Positions 37,410 through 46,117 of a stretch of DNA of 64,000 nucleotides are shown one piece after another. The notes under the pieces are model-generated. The model was given only the letters and a program-made list of their open reading frames with translations, made no database searches and was not told the DNA's origin. Source of the DNA: Fontimonas thermophila (GTDB taxonomy: Bacteria; Pseudomonadota; Gammaproteobacteria; Nevskiales; Nevskiaceae). A program made the translations under genes and the position numbers. The DNA lies in assembly GCF_900113085.1 (NCBI RefSeq), contig NZ_FOOC01000002.1:186001-250000 (forward strand), read 5' to 3'. Numbering within the stretch: position 1 is the stretch's first letter; each line of letters begins with the position of its first letter.

Positions 37410-38573
37410 CTACCCGCGCAGGGCCTGATCGAGATCGGCACGCAGGTCTTCGAAATCCTCGATGCCCACGGAGAGGCGGCAGAGCGCATCGCTGATGCCG
37501 AGCGCGGCACGCCGGTCCGGGGGGACGCTGGCGTGGGTCATGATCGCGGGATGTTCGATCAGGCTCTCGACCCCGCCGAGCGACTCGGCAAGCGCGAACA
37601 GCTCGCAGCGCTCGAGAAAACGTCGGGCTGCTTCGAGCCCGCCTTTGAGTTCGACCGAAATCATGCCGCCATAGCCGCGCGGCATCTGCCGCTGGGCGAG
37701 CCGATGTTGGGGGTGTGAGGACAGGCCCGGGTAGTGCACGCGCGCGATTTTCGGATGCTGCTCCAGCCATTGCGCGAGTGCCAGGGCATTATCGCAATGC
37801 CGTTGCATGCGCAGTCCCAGTGTCTTGACGCCGCGCAAGGCCAGAAAACTGTCGAACGGACTGGCCACGGCGCCGACGGCGTTCTGCAGGAACGCGAGCC
37901 GTTCGGCGAGAGCCGGATCATCGCCGACGATGAGCAGGCCATTGACGACGTCCGAATGACCGTTGATGTATTTCGTCGCCGAATGCATGACCATGTCGAA
38001 ACCCAGCTCCAGGGGCCGTTGCAGATACGGGCTCGCGAAGGTGTTGTCGGCCACCGTCAGTACGCCATGACGGCGGCCGATTGCGGCGATGGCGGTCAGA
38101 TCCGCGAGCTTGAGCATGGGATTGCTTGGTGTTTCCACCCAGATCAGCCGGGTCTTGGGACGGATCGCGGCCTCGACGTTCGCGGGATCGCGCATGTCCA
38201 CATAGCTGAACGTCAAGCCTGCGCTCTTTTCGCGAACCCGTGCGAACAGGCGATAAGTGCCGCCGTACATGTCATCGGCGGCGATCACGTGTGCACCCGG
38301 TTCGAGCAAGTCGAGTACGGTGGCCGTCGCTGCAAGGCCCGAGGCAAAGGCAAACGCGCGTTTGCCACCCTCGAGATCTGCCACGCAGCGCTCGTAAGCG
38401 AAGCGTGTAGGGTTCTGCGTGCGCGAGTATTCGTAGCCTTTGTGGATGCCGGGGCTGTCCTGGACGTAGGTGGATGTTGCGTAGATCGGCGGCATGATCG
38501 CACCGGTCGAGGGATCGGGCGCCTGGCCGGCATGGATGCAGCGGGTGAAAAACCCCATGGTCGTGGTGCTCAT
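37410..38573 (-). CDS. PLP-dependent transsulfuration enzyme (cystathionine gamma-lyase or gamma-synthase)
   Basis: Cys/Met-metabolism PLP-dependent family, 387 residues. The PLP-binding Lys is in HSATKYINGHSD; SGLAATATVL, WVETPSNPMLK and DNTFASPYLQRP line the cofactor site; SLGGVESLIEHPA matches the C-terminal domain. The sequence alone does not separate gamma-lyase from gamma-synthase. Pairing with cystathionine beta-synthase 870 bases upstream favours gamma-lyase in reverse transsulfuration (homocysteine to cysteine). ATG 38573 has AAGG 9 bases upstream; ATG 38582 is an alternative. Five bases follow the HAD gene's stop. Confidence 0.9.
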   Translation of the reverse strand: MSTTTMGFFTRCIHAGQAPDPSTGAIMPPIYATSTYVQDSPGIHKGYEYSRTQNPTRFAYERCVADLEGGKRAFAFASGLAATATVLDLLEPGAHVIAADDMYGGTYRLFARVREKSAGLTFSYVDMRDPANVEAAIRPKTRLIWVETPSNPMLKLADLTAIAAIGRRHGVLTVADNTFASPYLQRPLELGFDMVMHSATKYINGHSDVVNGLLIVGDDPALAERLAFLQNAVGAVASPFDSFLALRGVKTLGLRMQRHCDNALALAQWLEQHPKIARVHYPGLSSHPQHRLAQRQMPRGYGGMISVELKGGLEAARRFLERCELFALAESLGGVESLIEHPAIMTHASVPPDRRAALGISDALCRLSVGIEDFEDLRADLDQALRG

Positions 38574-38578
38574 CGGTG

Positions 38579-39430
38579 TCATCCTTGGTAAGTCCGCGCT
38601 GCCAGCGCGATGTCGGTGGCCAGGCTGCGCACGGCCATGACGAGAAAATTGGACAGGTCGGAATCCTCTGCGTAATTCGCCGCGTGCAGATTGGCGACAC
38701 GGCCGTCGCGCACGAACTGGAAAGCCGATCCCCATTTGTCCTCGCGGTGACGGTCGTAAACCGCAATCGGGATGCCGCCGTGCTGTCTGAGCAGGGAAAA
38801 GCAGGGGATGTCGGTATAGCCATCGCCGACGAAAATCATCTGCCGGAACGGCACGCGAATCTGCTCCGGTGACAGTTTGCGGTTGACCTCGAAGGGCCGA
38901 CCGACGTGATCCGGGCCGATCAGACCTTTTTGCACGTGGAACAGATAGCGTGTCTTGTCGGTGAAACTGATCACCCGGCGCACGAATACCGCTTGGCCGT
39001 CACTGCCGTAGTGGAATTCCGAGGCCCAGATCTGGGTGAACTCATGCGCGATCCGGGTTGCGCGCAAGACATCGCCGATCCCGCTGGAAATCACGTAGAA
39101 CTCGAGCTGCACGCGCGGGTGGGTCTCGCGCACGGCGGCGCGTAGCCGCGCAAACAGTGTCTCCACGCCCGGGTGCAGCGGTGCCCGTCGCCCCCAGTCG
39201 GCGAGCCGCTCACGGGTGATCGGGGGGATACACCCGCTACGGCCGGCTTCGATCATGCGATAGAGATAAGCCGGCACGGGATCCCAGTCCTCGCGCGTGA
39301 TCAGCGGATCGACTTCTTCCTTCCAGAACCGGCTGGCATCGACGAGTCCGCTGTGGCGCAGAAAGCCGGTCGTCGTATCTGGTGCGAGCGTATCGTCGAA
39401 ATCGAAAACGACGGCAATCGTTTCGTGCAT
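38579..39430 (-). CDS. HAD-superfamily hydrolase
   Basis: A 283-residue phosphatase-like protein with the HAD motifs: DFDDTLAPD (nucleophile and acid/base Asp near residues 10-12), ISSGIG (Ser of motif II), Lys near RYLFHVQKG, and VGDGYTDIPCF (motif III/IV acid pair). The substrate cannot be read from sequence. It lies 13 bases after the cystathionine beta-synthase gene and 5 bases before the gamma-lyase/synthase gene, so it is likely co-expressed with transsulfuration. A phosphoserine- or PLP-related phosphatase would fit but is speculation. Confidence 0.9.
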   Translation of the reverse strand: MHETIAVVFDFDDTLAPDTTTGFLRHSGLVDASRFWKEEVDPLITREDWDPVPAYLYRMIEAGRSGCIPPITRERLADWGRRAPLHPGVETLFARLRAAVRETHPRVQLEFYVISSGIGDVLRATRIAHEFTQIWASEFHYGSDGQAVFVRRVISFTDKTRYLFHVQKGLIGPDHVGRPFEVNRKLSPEQIRVPFRQMIFVGDGYTDIPCFSLLRQHGGIPIAVYDRHREDKWGSAFQFVRDGRVANLHAANYAEDSDLSNFLVMAVRSLATDIALAARTYQG

Positions 39431-39443
39431 GCCATTACAACCG

Positions 39444-40811
39444 TTACAACTGTTTGCGTAGGTAATTGAGCAGATCGATGCGGGTGATCAGGCCGAGGAA
39501 TCTGCCCTGGTCGGCAACGATCGCGACGTGATCGCGGGCGAATATGGGCATCAGCTCGCTGATCGGCGCATCGGGGGCCACCGTTTCCAGTTGCGTGACC
39601 ATGGCCGTGGCGACGGTGTCCTTGAAGCGATCCGGATCGAGATGGACATGCTGGACGATGTCCGATTCGTCGATGATACCGACGATGCGCTCGCCATCCA
39701 TGACGGGCAGTTGCGAGATGTCGAACAGTTTCATGCGCCGATAGGCGTGCAGCAACGTATCCTCGGGCCGTACCGTGACCGCCGAGCCCTCGGCATAGCG
39801 GCGGACGATCAGATCGACGAGGGTGCCTTGGCGCGGACGCTCGAGCAGCCCCTGGTCGAATAACCAAAAATCGTTGTACATCTTCGACAGATACTTGTTG
39901 CCACTGTCGCAGACGAAGGTGACGACGCGCCTGGGCGCAGTCTGCTCGCGGCAATAGCGCAGTGCGGCGGCCAGCAAGGTACCGGTGCTCGAGCCAGCCA
40001 GAATGCCCTCGCGGCGCAGCAGCTCGCGCGCGGTCTCGAAGCTTTCACGGTCGCTGATTTCGTATGCCTTGCGCACGCGCGACAGATCACAGTTCGGGGG
40101 GACGAAATCCTCACCGATACCCTCGACCAGCCAGCTGCCGGCCTGTTTCTGGATCGACCCGGTGCGTACGACGTCGGCCAGCACCGACCCTTGCGGATCG
40201 GCGAGCACCATTTCCACGTGCGGTGCGACACGTGCAAAGTAACGCGACAGTCCGGTCAGCGTGCCGCCGCTGCCGACGCCGCAGACGACGGCATCGAGCA
40301 TCTGGTCGGTCTGCGCCCAGATTTCCGGGCCGGTGGTCAGCTCGTGCGCGAGCGGATTCGCGGGATTGGCGAACTGGTTGACATAAAAGCTGTTCGGAAT
40401 CTCGCGACTCAAGCGCTCGGCCATGTCCTGGTAGTAGTCGGGGTGTCCCTTGCCGACGTCGCTGCGTGTGATTCGGCATTCGGCACCGAGCGCCTTGAGG
40501 TGCAGCACCTTCTCCTGGGCCATCTTGTCGGGGATGACCAGGATCAGGCGATAACCTTTCTGGGCTGCGACCAGGGCGAGCCCGAGCCCGGTATTGCCCG
40601 CGGTGGCTTCGATCAACGTACCGCCGGGCTGGATGCGGCCTTCGCGCTCGGCGGCTTCGATCATCGACAGGCCGATGCGGTCCTTGATGCTGCCGGTCGG
40701 ATTTTGGTTTTCGAGTTTTACGAACAGCCGGCATGGGCCGGTGTCGAAGCGCTGGAGCTCGATCAGCGGGGTGTTGCCGATCATGCCGAGAATGCCGCCG
40801 CGACCAGTCAT
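39444..40811 (-). CDS. Cystathionine beta-synthase with CBS domains
   Basis: A 455-residue PLP enzyme. The PLP Lys is in [13 protein letters not shown] and the phosphate-binding loop is [18 protein letters not shown] is the substrate loop. Two CBS domains (about 340-455, with [16 protein letters not shown] and [16 protein letters not shown]) follow the catalytic domain, as in eukaryotic-type cystathionine beta-synthase, and can bind adenosyl ligands such as SAM. It condenses homocysteine with serine. It is the first gene of the operon, divergent from orn by 79 bases. Confidence 0.93.
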   Translation of the reverse strand: MTGRGGILGMIGNTPLIELQRFDTGPCRLFVKLENQNPTGSIKDRIGLSMIEAAEREGRIQPGGTLIEATAGNTGLGLALVAAQKGYRLILVIPDKMAQEKVLHLKALGAECRITRSDVGKGHPDYYQDMAERLSREIPNSFYVNQFANPANPLAHELTTGPEIWAQTDQMLDAVVCGVGSGGTLTGLSRYFARVAPHVEMVLADPQGSVLADVVRTGSIQKQAGSWLVEGIGEDFVPPNCDLSRVRKAYEISDRESFETARELLRREGILAGSSTGTLLAAALRYCREQTAPRRVVTFVCDSGNKYLSKMYNDFWLFDQGLLERPRQGTLVDLIVRRYAEGSAVTVRPEDTLLHAYRRMKLFDISQLPVMDGERIVGIIDESDIVQHVHLDPDRFKDTVATAMVTQLETVAPDAPISELMPIFARDHVAIVADQGRFLGLITRIDLLNYLRKQL

Positions 40812-40890
40812 GTTCTGCCTCTGCGCGATATTCTTGCCGGGGTGGGGTCGGTCAGCCGAAGATATCACCCGCTCGCTGCCATTGCCTGAG

Positions 40891-41445
40891 ATGAGTCCCG
40901 ACCCCAGCCACTTGATCTGGATCGATCTGGAAATGACCGGGTTGATTCCGGAGCGCCACCGCATCATCGAGATCGCGACCATCGTCACCGACGCGCATCT
41001 GAACGTGCTCGCCGAGGGGCCGGTGATCGCCATCCATCAGCCGGAAGAAGCGCTCGCGGCGATGGATGAATGGAACACCCGCCAGCACGGCGGTTCAGGC
41101 TTGATCCAGCGCGTGCGCGACAGCCGCATCGATGAAGCCGAAGCCCAGGCGCTGACGCTCGACTTTCTGGCGCGCTGGGTGCCCCCCGGCAAGTCACCGA
41201 TGTGCGGCAACTCGATCTGCCAGGACCGTCGCTTCCTCGCACGCTGGATGCCCGAGCTGGAACGGTATTTTCATTACCGCAATCTCGACGTGAGCACGCT
41301 CAAGGAACTGTGTCTGCGCTGGGCGCCGCAGCTGGCCCAGGGCGTGAAAAAGAGTTCCACCCATCTTGCGCTCGACGACATTCGCGATTCGATCGACGAG
41401 CTGCGGTATTACCGCGAGCACTTTCTGCGTCTGCCCCCGGTTTGA
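40891..41445 (+). CDS. orn: Oligoribonuclease
   Basis: DEDDh 3'-5' exoribonuclease that degrades 2-5-base RNAs, including pGpG from c-di-GMP turnover. It has 184 residues. [20 protein letters not shown] holds the first Asp-Glu pair, [20 protein letters not shown] the next Asp, and [21 protein letters not shown] the His and final Asp. ATG 40891 gives MSPDPSHL. It is divergent from the transsulfuration operon and converges with the histidine kinase gene. Confidence 0.97.
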   Translation: MSPDPSHLIWIDLEMTGLIPERHRIIEIATIVTDAHLNVLAEGPVIAIHQPEEALAAMDEWNTRQHGGSGLIQRVRDSRIDEAEAQALTLDFLARWVPPGKSPMCGNSICQDRRFLARWMPELERYFHYRNLDVSTLKELCLRWAPQLAQGVKKSSTHLALDDIRDSIDELRYYREHFLRLPPV

Positions 41446-41486
41446 GCCGGCGTGGATTTTGGTTCACGGTGGAGGATCATGCCCGG

Positions 41487-42815
41487 TCAGTGCACGGGCA
41501 GGACGACAACCACCTTGCCGCCGCCGAGTTCAGAGCGCTCCAGATGCAACTGCCCGCCGTAGGCCTGCACGATCTCGTCGACGGCAGCCAGACCGAGCCC
41601 CTGACCCGGTACACGGGTATCCGCCCGTGCGCCGCGGCGCAAGAGCCGGTCGGCATCGGGGGGGAAGCCCTCGCCATCATCTTCGACCACGATCAGGCAC
41701 TGGCGATGCGCGTTCAGCGCGCTGATGCGCACCCGGGTGTGGCCGTACTTGGCAGCATTGTCCAGCAGGTTGCCGATCAGGTCGTAGAGGTCGCCCTGAT
41801 CGGCCCGCACGCGCAGTGTTTCGGGAATCTGGTTCTCAATCTGCAGGTTCTTGTCCGCGTACACCTTGGCGATCGCACTGAGTAGCTTGTCGGCGAGCCC
41901 GCGCAGCGCCACCGGCTCGGTCAGCGTGCGTGTGCCGACGGCAGCGGCCCGGCGCAATTGGTGATCGACGATGTGTTGCATGCGATCGACCTGCTCGTGG
42001 ATCTGACGCCGGTGTACCGGATCCAGATGGGCCTCCGCCGTCAGTCCGCGCAGGACCGCGAGCGGCGTTTTGAGCGTGTGCGCCAGATCGCCCAGCGCAT
42101 TGCGGTAGCGCGTTTGCTGATTCCGTTCGTTGACGATCATCGCGTTGAGATCGCGGGTGAGTGGCTGCAATTCGTCGGGATACTGGCCGGTGATCTGCGT
42201 CTGCTCGCCGCGTTCGATCTGCTGGAGTTCATATGCCAGACGGCGCAGCGGCGCCAGCCCCCAGCGCAGCAGCACCAGCAGCATCAAGGTCAGCGCGATC
42301 AGCGTTGCGCCCAGCCATCCCCAGAGCGTGCGCCGGAACACGCCGACCTGGCGGTCGAAGGCCGTGGCGTCTTCTAGCACGACGACGGTATAGCGCCGCG
42401 GATCGTCCGATGCATCGATCCAGCGCAGGCCAAAGCTCAGCGAAAAGGCGTGGAGATCGTCGCGACGGTCGAATCGCCATTCGCCGACCTGGGGCAGTTG
42501 CGGTGGCGTCAGGCGCAAAGAATCGGACGAGCTCCAGGCGATCGCGCCGTTTTCGTCGAGCAGAGCGGCCTCCAGACCGGACAGCGGCTGGCGCAGGCGC
42601 GGGTCTGGCACGGCGTCGAGCGCGATCGTCAGCCCGCCGGCGGCATTCGTCGATGCCGCGCCGAGCAATGAGTAGACGAGTGTCTGCAGTTTGTCCTGCT
42701 GGGCCTGCAGCAAGCCGCCGATGAAAGCGCGTTCGAGGATCAACCCGGCCAGGCTGCCGAAAGCCGCGAGGATCACCGCGGCCGCGACCAGCAGCCGGCC
42801 GCGCAGCGAGTTCAT
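41487..42815 (-). CDS. Sensor histidine kinase, PhoQ-like
   Basis: Membrane sensor kinase of 442 residues. TM1 is near residues 8-30 (LLVAAAVILAAFGSLAGLI), a periplasmic sensor region of ~130 residues follows, and TM2 is near 165-185 (LWGWLGATLIALTLMLLVLL). Then come a HAMP region, the H-box GDLAHTLKTPLAVLRG with the phospho-His, the N-box NLLDNAAKYGH, and the G-boxes DDGEGFPPD and GQGLGLAAV. Third gene of PepSY-response regulator-kinase, 25 bases after the regulator. The periplasmic region lacks a strong acidic patch like PhoQ, so the stimulus is unknown. Confidence 0.92.
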   Translation of the reverse strand: MNSLRGRLLVAAAVILAAFGSLAGLILERAFIGGLLQAQQDKLQTLVYSLLGAASTNAAGGLTIALDAVPDPRLRQPLSGLEAALLDENGAIAWSSSDSLRLTPPQLPQVGEWRFDRRDDLHAFSLSFGLRWIDASDDPRRYTVVVLEDATAFDRQVGVFRRTLWGWLGATLIALTLMLLVLLRWGLAPLRRLAYELQQIERGEQTQITGQYPDELQPLTRDLNAMIVNERNQQTRYRNALGDLAHTLKTPLAVLRGLTAEAHLDPVHRRQIHEQVDRMQHIVDHQLRRAAAVGTRTLTEPVALRGLADKLLSAIAKVYADKNLQIENQIPETLRVRADQGDLYDLIGNLLDNAAKYGHTRVRISALNAHRQCLIVVEDDGEGFPPDADRLLRRGARADTRVPGQGLGLAAVDEIVQAYGGQLHLERSELGGGKVVVVLPVH

Positions 42816-42840
42816 GGCGTATCCCGTCCTCCGGGCGGAT

Positions 42841-43518
42841 TCAGTTGCGCGGCAAGTCCCAGCGGTAACCTGCGCCGCGGATCGTCGTGATCGGATTGTA
42901 GCGGCTGTCCGGATCGAGCTTGGCTCGCAGCCGGCGGATGAAGACCTCGATGACGTTGCTGTCCCGCTCCTCGTCTTCGGCATAAAGATGCTCGGTCAGC
43001 TCGGCCTTGGAGATGACCTTGCCGGCGTGCATGACCAGGTATTCCAGGACCCGGTATTCGTAGCTGGTGAGATCCACCGGTTTGCCATCGACCGTCACGG
43101 TCTTGGCGCTGGTGTCGATGACGTAAAGACCGGAGACGAGCCGGGCCGAGGTCCAGCCGCCGGCACGACGCAGCAATGCCCGCACGCGCGCAATGAATTC
43201 CTCGCGGTGGAAAGGCTTGACCAGATAGTCGTCGGCGCCGGCTTCGAGACCCTCGACCTTGCTTTGCCAGCCATCGCGCGCGGTCAGGATCAGGATCGGG
43301 TACTTGCGCCCGCTGGCGCGGGCCCGGCGGATGATGTCGATCCCGGGTGTGCCGGGCAGGCCCAGATCGATGACGGCGACGTCGGCCGGATATTCTTGGG
43401 CCATGTAGGCGCCCTGGTTTCCATCGCTGGCGGCGTCCACGACGAAACCATCCGCAGTGAGAAAGCGTACGACTTGCTCGCGCAACGCCGGATCGTCCTC
43501 GATGACCAATGCGCGCAT
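42841..43518 (-). CDS. OmpR/PhoP-family response regulator
   Basis: A 225-residue DNA-binding regulator paired with the kinase downstream. The receiver has the acidic pair EDD (residues 7-9), phosphoacceptor Asp in VAVIDLGLPGTPG, Thr/Ser in LTARDG and Lys in LVKPFHREE. The C-terminal winged helix shows LTSYEYRVLEYL and VIEVFIRRLRAKL. ATG 43518 starts MRALVIEDD. It sits 20 bases after the PepSY gene stop. The inverted repeat at 43907-43930 may be its own site. Confidence 0.94.
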   Translation of the reverse strand: MRALVIEDDPALREQVVRFLTADGFVVDAASDGNQGAYMAQEYPADVAVIDLGLPGTPGIDIIRRARASGRKYPILILTARDGWQSKVEGLEAGADDYLVKPFHREEFIARVRALLRRAGGWTSARLVSGLYVIDTSAKTVTVDGKPVDLTSYEYRVLEYLVMHAGKVISKAELTEHLYAEDEERDSNVIEVFIRRLRAKLDPDSRYNPITTIRGAGYRWDLPRN

Positions 43519-43538
43519 GGGTTGTTCGTCCAATGGAA

Positions 43539-43850
43539 TCAGGGTGTGACCGAGTAGATACGGACTTCGCCGTCTTTGAGTACTTTCACACGATAGCCCA
43601 GACCATCGGGCTGTACGGCCAGGATGCGGCCGCCATGCTGTCGCTGCACCTGCCGCGCCGCCTCCGCAGGCGTCATGGCGGGCTGCATCATCGGCAGTGC
43701 CTGGCGCCCATCCCGGGGCGGTACAAGCCCCGGCGCGACCAGCTCCGGTTCCGGGATCCGCTCGGGCGGACGATCACGGTCGACCTTGCCCCGGGCGAAG
43801 GCGAGCGGCGCGGCCGCGATCAAGCACAGGATGAGAAGCAATCTGCGCAT
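43539..43850 (-). CDS. Exported PepSY-domain protein of the two-component operon
   Basis: A small protein (103 residues from ATG 43850) with a signal peptide (RRLLLILCLIAAAPLAFA), a Pro/Arg-rich linker and a PepSY-like end (MTPAEAARQVQRQHGG, ILAVQPDGLGYRVKVL and GEVRIYSV). PepSY proteins are thought to bind or inhibit periplasmic partners. It is the first gene of the operon with the response regulator and sensor kinase, so it may act as a periplasmic modulator of the kinase. That role is inference. Confidence 0.85.
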   Translation of the reverse strand: MRRLLLILCLIAAAPLAFARGKVDRDRPPERIPEPELVAPGLVPPRDGRQALPMMQPAMTPAEAARQVQRQHGGRILAVQPDGLGYRVKVLKDGEVRIYSVTP

Positions 43851-43906
43851 CGAACCGGTTGAATGTGTTCGGACATCGGTCATGCGTGTGCATGCCGCGC
43901 AGTTTT

Positions 43907-43930
43907 TGCACAAATGCGCCGGTTTGTGCA
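43907..43930. promoter_or_regulatory. Perfect 8-bp inverted repeat upstream of the PepSY operon
   Basis: TGCACAAA and TTTGTGCA flank an 8-base spacer about 57 bases upstream of the PepSY ATG, in the 156-base gap before the glycine-zipper gene end. No T-run supports a terminator in the reverse direction, so a regulator site is more likely. The rest of this gap shows nothing else. Confidence 0.5.
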
Positions 43931-44006
43931 TCCCCCCAGATGCGCCGGTCCGCGCAGACGCGTGTCTTCACCACGGGCAGCAAGAGAGCAGGGCATCATC
44001 GCCGGA

Positions 44007-44561
44007 TCAGTACCGGGCATATCCGACCGGACGGACATCGACCCGGATCGCGATGCGATCGCCCGGATCGTATGGCATACGCGTGTGATAAAGGCGCCCG
44101 TTGTAGCGATAAGTCACGTCGTAGCCCTCGATACGCTCCTCGTAGCGGGTCTCGTAGGCGGTGCTGCATCGCCGTTCGTAACCGATGCGCTCGCGCACGG
44201 GCGGGGTATGCTGCACTGCGATCTGATGGCCGATGCTGGCGCCGATGAGGGCGCCGACCGCCGTAGCCGCATCCCGGCCGCGTCCCTTGCCGAACTGATG
44301 CCCGGCGACCCCACCGGCGATGGCGCCGATGAGTGCGCCGCTGGTCCCGCTGTCGGTCCAGTACCCACCACGGCCTGGGTAGACGACGCGCTCGTCCCAG
44401 CATTCCCGCAGGGGCTCCTCGATGCGCACGCTGCGGTATATCGGTGTGGCACGGATTACCTTGGCGTACTCGATGTCCTCGTAGCGGCGGTGATCGGCAT
44501 GAGCAAGAGGGGCGGCTAGCGCGATGGCCATTGCGATGACACCGGGCATGGATCGGTTCAT
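44007..44561 (-). CDS. Glycine-zipper 2TM-domain exported protein
   Basis: A 184-residue exported protein with a signal peptide (PGVIAMAIALAAPLAHA). Residues ~85-125 form two glycine zippers, GALIGAIAGGVAGHQFGKG and GRGRDAATAVGALIGASIGH, typical of SlyB/2TM-family proteins. A Tyr/Arg-rich C-terminal part (YEERIEGYDVTYRYNGRLY) follows. GGAG lies 7 bases before ATG 44561. Usually such proteins insert into or coat the outer membrane; no lipobox is seen. It is the neighbour, on the same strand, of the PepSY two-component operon; in enterobacteria slyB is a PhoP target, so co-regulation is plausible but unproven. Confidence 0.85.
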   Translation of the reverse strand: MNRSMPGVIAMAIALAAPLAHADHRRYEDIEYAKVIRATPIYRSVRIEEPLRECWDERVVYPGRGGYWTDSGTSGALIGAIAGGVAGHQFGKGRGRDAATAVGALIGASIGHQIAVQHTPPVRERIGYERRCSTAYETRYEERIEGYDVTYRYNGRLYHTRMPYDPGDRIAIRVDVRPVGYARY

Positions 44562-44685
44562 GGCTGACTCCACATAAGGCCGCCTGACACGACAGGCTTG
44601 TGACAAGCCTAGACTGCCGAGCTGAATTCGTACTGAACTTTAGACACCGTGCGGCCGGCCATTTCGGGCGATGGTGGCACAGCCG

Positions 44686-46044
44686 TCATTTCTGTGAGGT
44701 GGTTGCGAACTTCTTGAGCGTGGCGGGCGTGAAATAGCCGGGGTCTTTTTCCCAGTCGTATTCGATCATCTCACGCTCCTCGTTGGTGAGGTTGATCGCC
44801 ACGTAACGGCGCGATTGCAGGTCATAGTGCACCTGCACCCCGTTGACCACGACCGGGACGTTGGCGAAAGCGATCGAATGTGACTCCGCCGTCCGCCAGA
44901 ACTGGTTGCGTTCATCGTACATGTCTTGCAGGTGGACGATCCAGGAATCTTCGTCCAGGTAGAAGGTACGACGTTTGTAGCGGTGTGCGAATCCAGGCTT
45001 GACTTCGGCCTCGATGACCCAGACGCGGTGCAGCTCGTAGCGGGCGAGATCCTGATTGATGTGACCTTTGCGGATGATGTCTTTGTATTTGAGCGTCGGG
45101 TCGTAGAGCTTGTAGCTGTTGTACGGGATGATCATCTCCTTCTTGCCGAGGAGCTTGATCGTGTATCGGTCGAGCGGGCCGTTGAACATGTCGATCTGGT
45201 CGTGCGTCATCAGCCCGTCGAACAGGGGATTGTCGTAACCGACTTCGCCAATGCGTCGCGCGCGACCGACGCTGTTGTTATAAACCCAGACGCCGGTTTG
45301 ATCCTTGATTCGGTCGATCGGTACGTGCAGCAGATGCGCTTCGCCGGCCTTGTTAGGTGGCGCAACGGTCTTGGTGAACGCGTAGAGATTCATTCCCTTG
45401 AGCGACTCGACCGTCGATTTGACGTTGTTGTATACGTAGGTGAGCTCGAGATAGTCGCGCTGGACGACGAAAGACCCGTCGGCAGCGGTGGCCGCTGCGT
45501 TGACATAGCCTCTGTAGCCGCGCGTGTTGTAGCGCATGATGTGGTTCCACATCACCTCCGTGCCGTTTTTGGGGATCGGGAAGGGGTATCCCTGCGCCGT
45601 GCAGCAGAAGCCATAGCCCTCGTTGACCAGTTCCACCTTCGTCGCATTGTCTTTCGTGGCCTTGTAGAACCAGTCCGGATAAGACGCCGAGCGGCGGGTG
45701 GGGTAAACGATCATCTTGTAGTCCGGAAAGGTTCTGAACAGCGCCTTGTAGCCTTCGGTGAGCACGTCGGCATATGCGGCGACGTTCTGTGCTGTGATCA
45801 CGAACAAGGGTTTGTCTGCCGCATAGGGGTTTTCGCCCCGTTTCATTTCCCGCTGCGGCAGGCCGCCGGTCCATTCGGGGATGCGGCCGTCGGCCGATGG
45901 ACCGCGCTCGGCGCCGATGGGGGTCAATTCCCGATCGAGCTTCGCGGCTTCGGCGGCCGATACCTTGGCCTGGACATGGGCGGTCGCAAGCAGCAGCGTC
46001 AGGCTGCACAGACAGAGAAGCAGAGAACGGATCGGTCTTGGCAT
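44686..46044 (-). CDS. DUF1329-family exported protein
   Basis: A 452-residue protein with a signal peptide (LLLCLCSLTLLLATAHVQA) and the DUF1329 pattern: GAERGPSADGRIPEWTGGLP, FPDYKMIVYPTRRSASYPDW, WNHIMRYNTRGYRGYV, NRAR-like VGRARRIGEVGYDNP, and RKG then YELHRVWVIEA. Its fold is likely a lipoprotein-carrier-like beta structure (LolB/LolA type). It is 73 bases downstream of an MMPL-type RND gene. DUF1329 with an MMPL RND protein is a recurring pair that I take to handle hydrophobic substrates at the envelope. Confidence 0.9.
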   Translation of the reverse strand: MPRPIRSLLLCLCSLTLLLATAHVQAKVSAAEAAKLDRELTPIGAERGPSADGRIPEWTGGLPQREMKRGENPYAADKPLFVITAQNVAAYADVLTEGYKALFRTFPDYKMIVYPTRRSASYPDWFYKATKDNATKVELVNEGYGFCCTAQGYPFPIPKNGTEVMWNHIMRYNTRGYRGYVNAAATAADGSFVVQRDYLELTYVYNNVKSTVESLKGMNLYAFTKTVAPPNKAGEAHLLHVPIDRIKDQTGVWVYNNSVGRARRIGEVGYDNPLFDGLMTHDQIDMFNGPLDRYTIKLLGKKEMIIPYNSYKLYDPTLKYKDIIRKGHINQDLARYELHRVWVIEAEVKPGFAHRYKRRTFYLDEDSWIVHLQDMYDERNQFWRTAESHSIAFANVPVVVNGVQVHYDLQSRRYVAINLTNEEREMIEYDWEKDPGYFTPATLKKFATTSQK

Positions 46045-46117
46045 CGGATGGTCTTACGCCAAAGTGGCGCGTCTCCTCGTCGTTTTGGTTGCTTTGAGCT
46101 TCGCGCGGGATCGAAGT

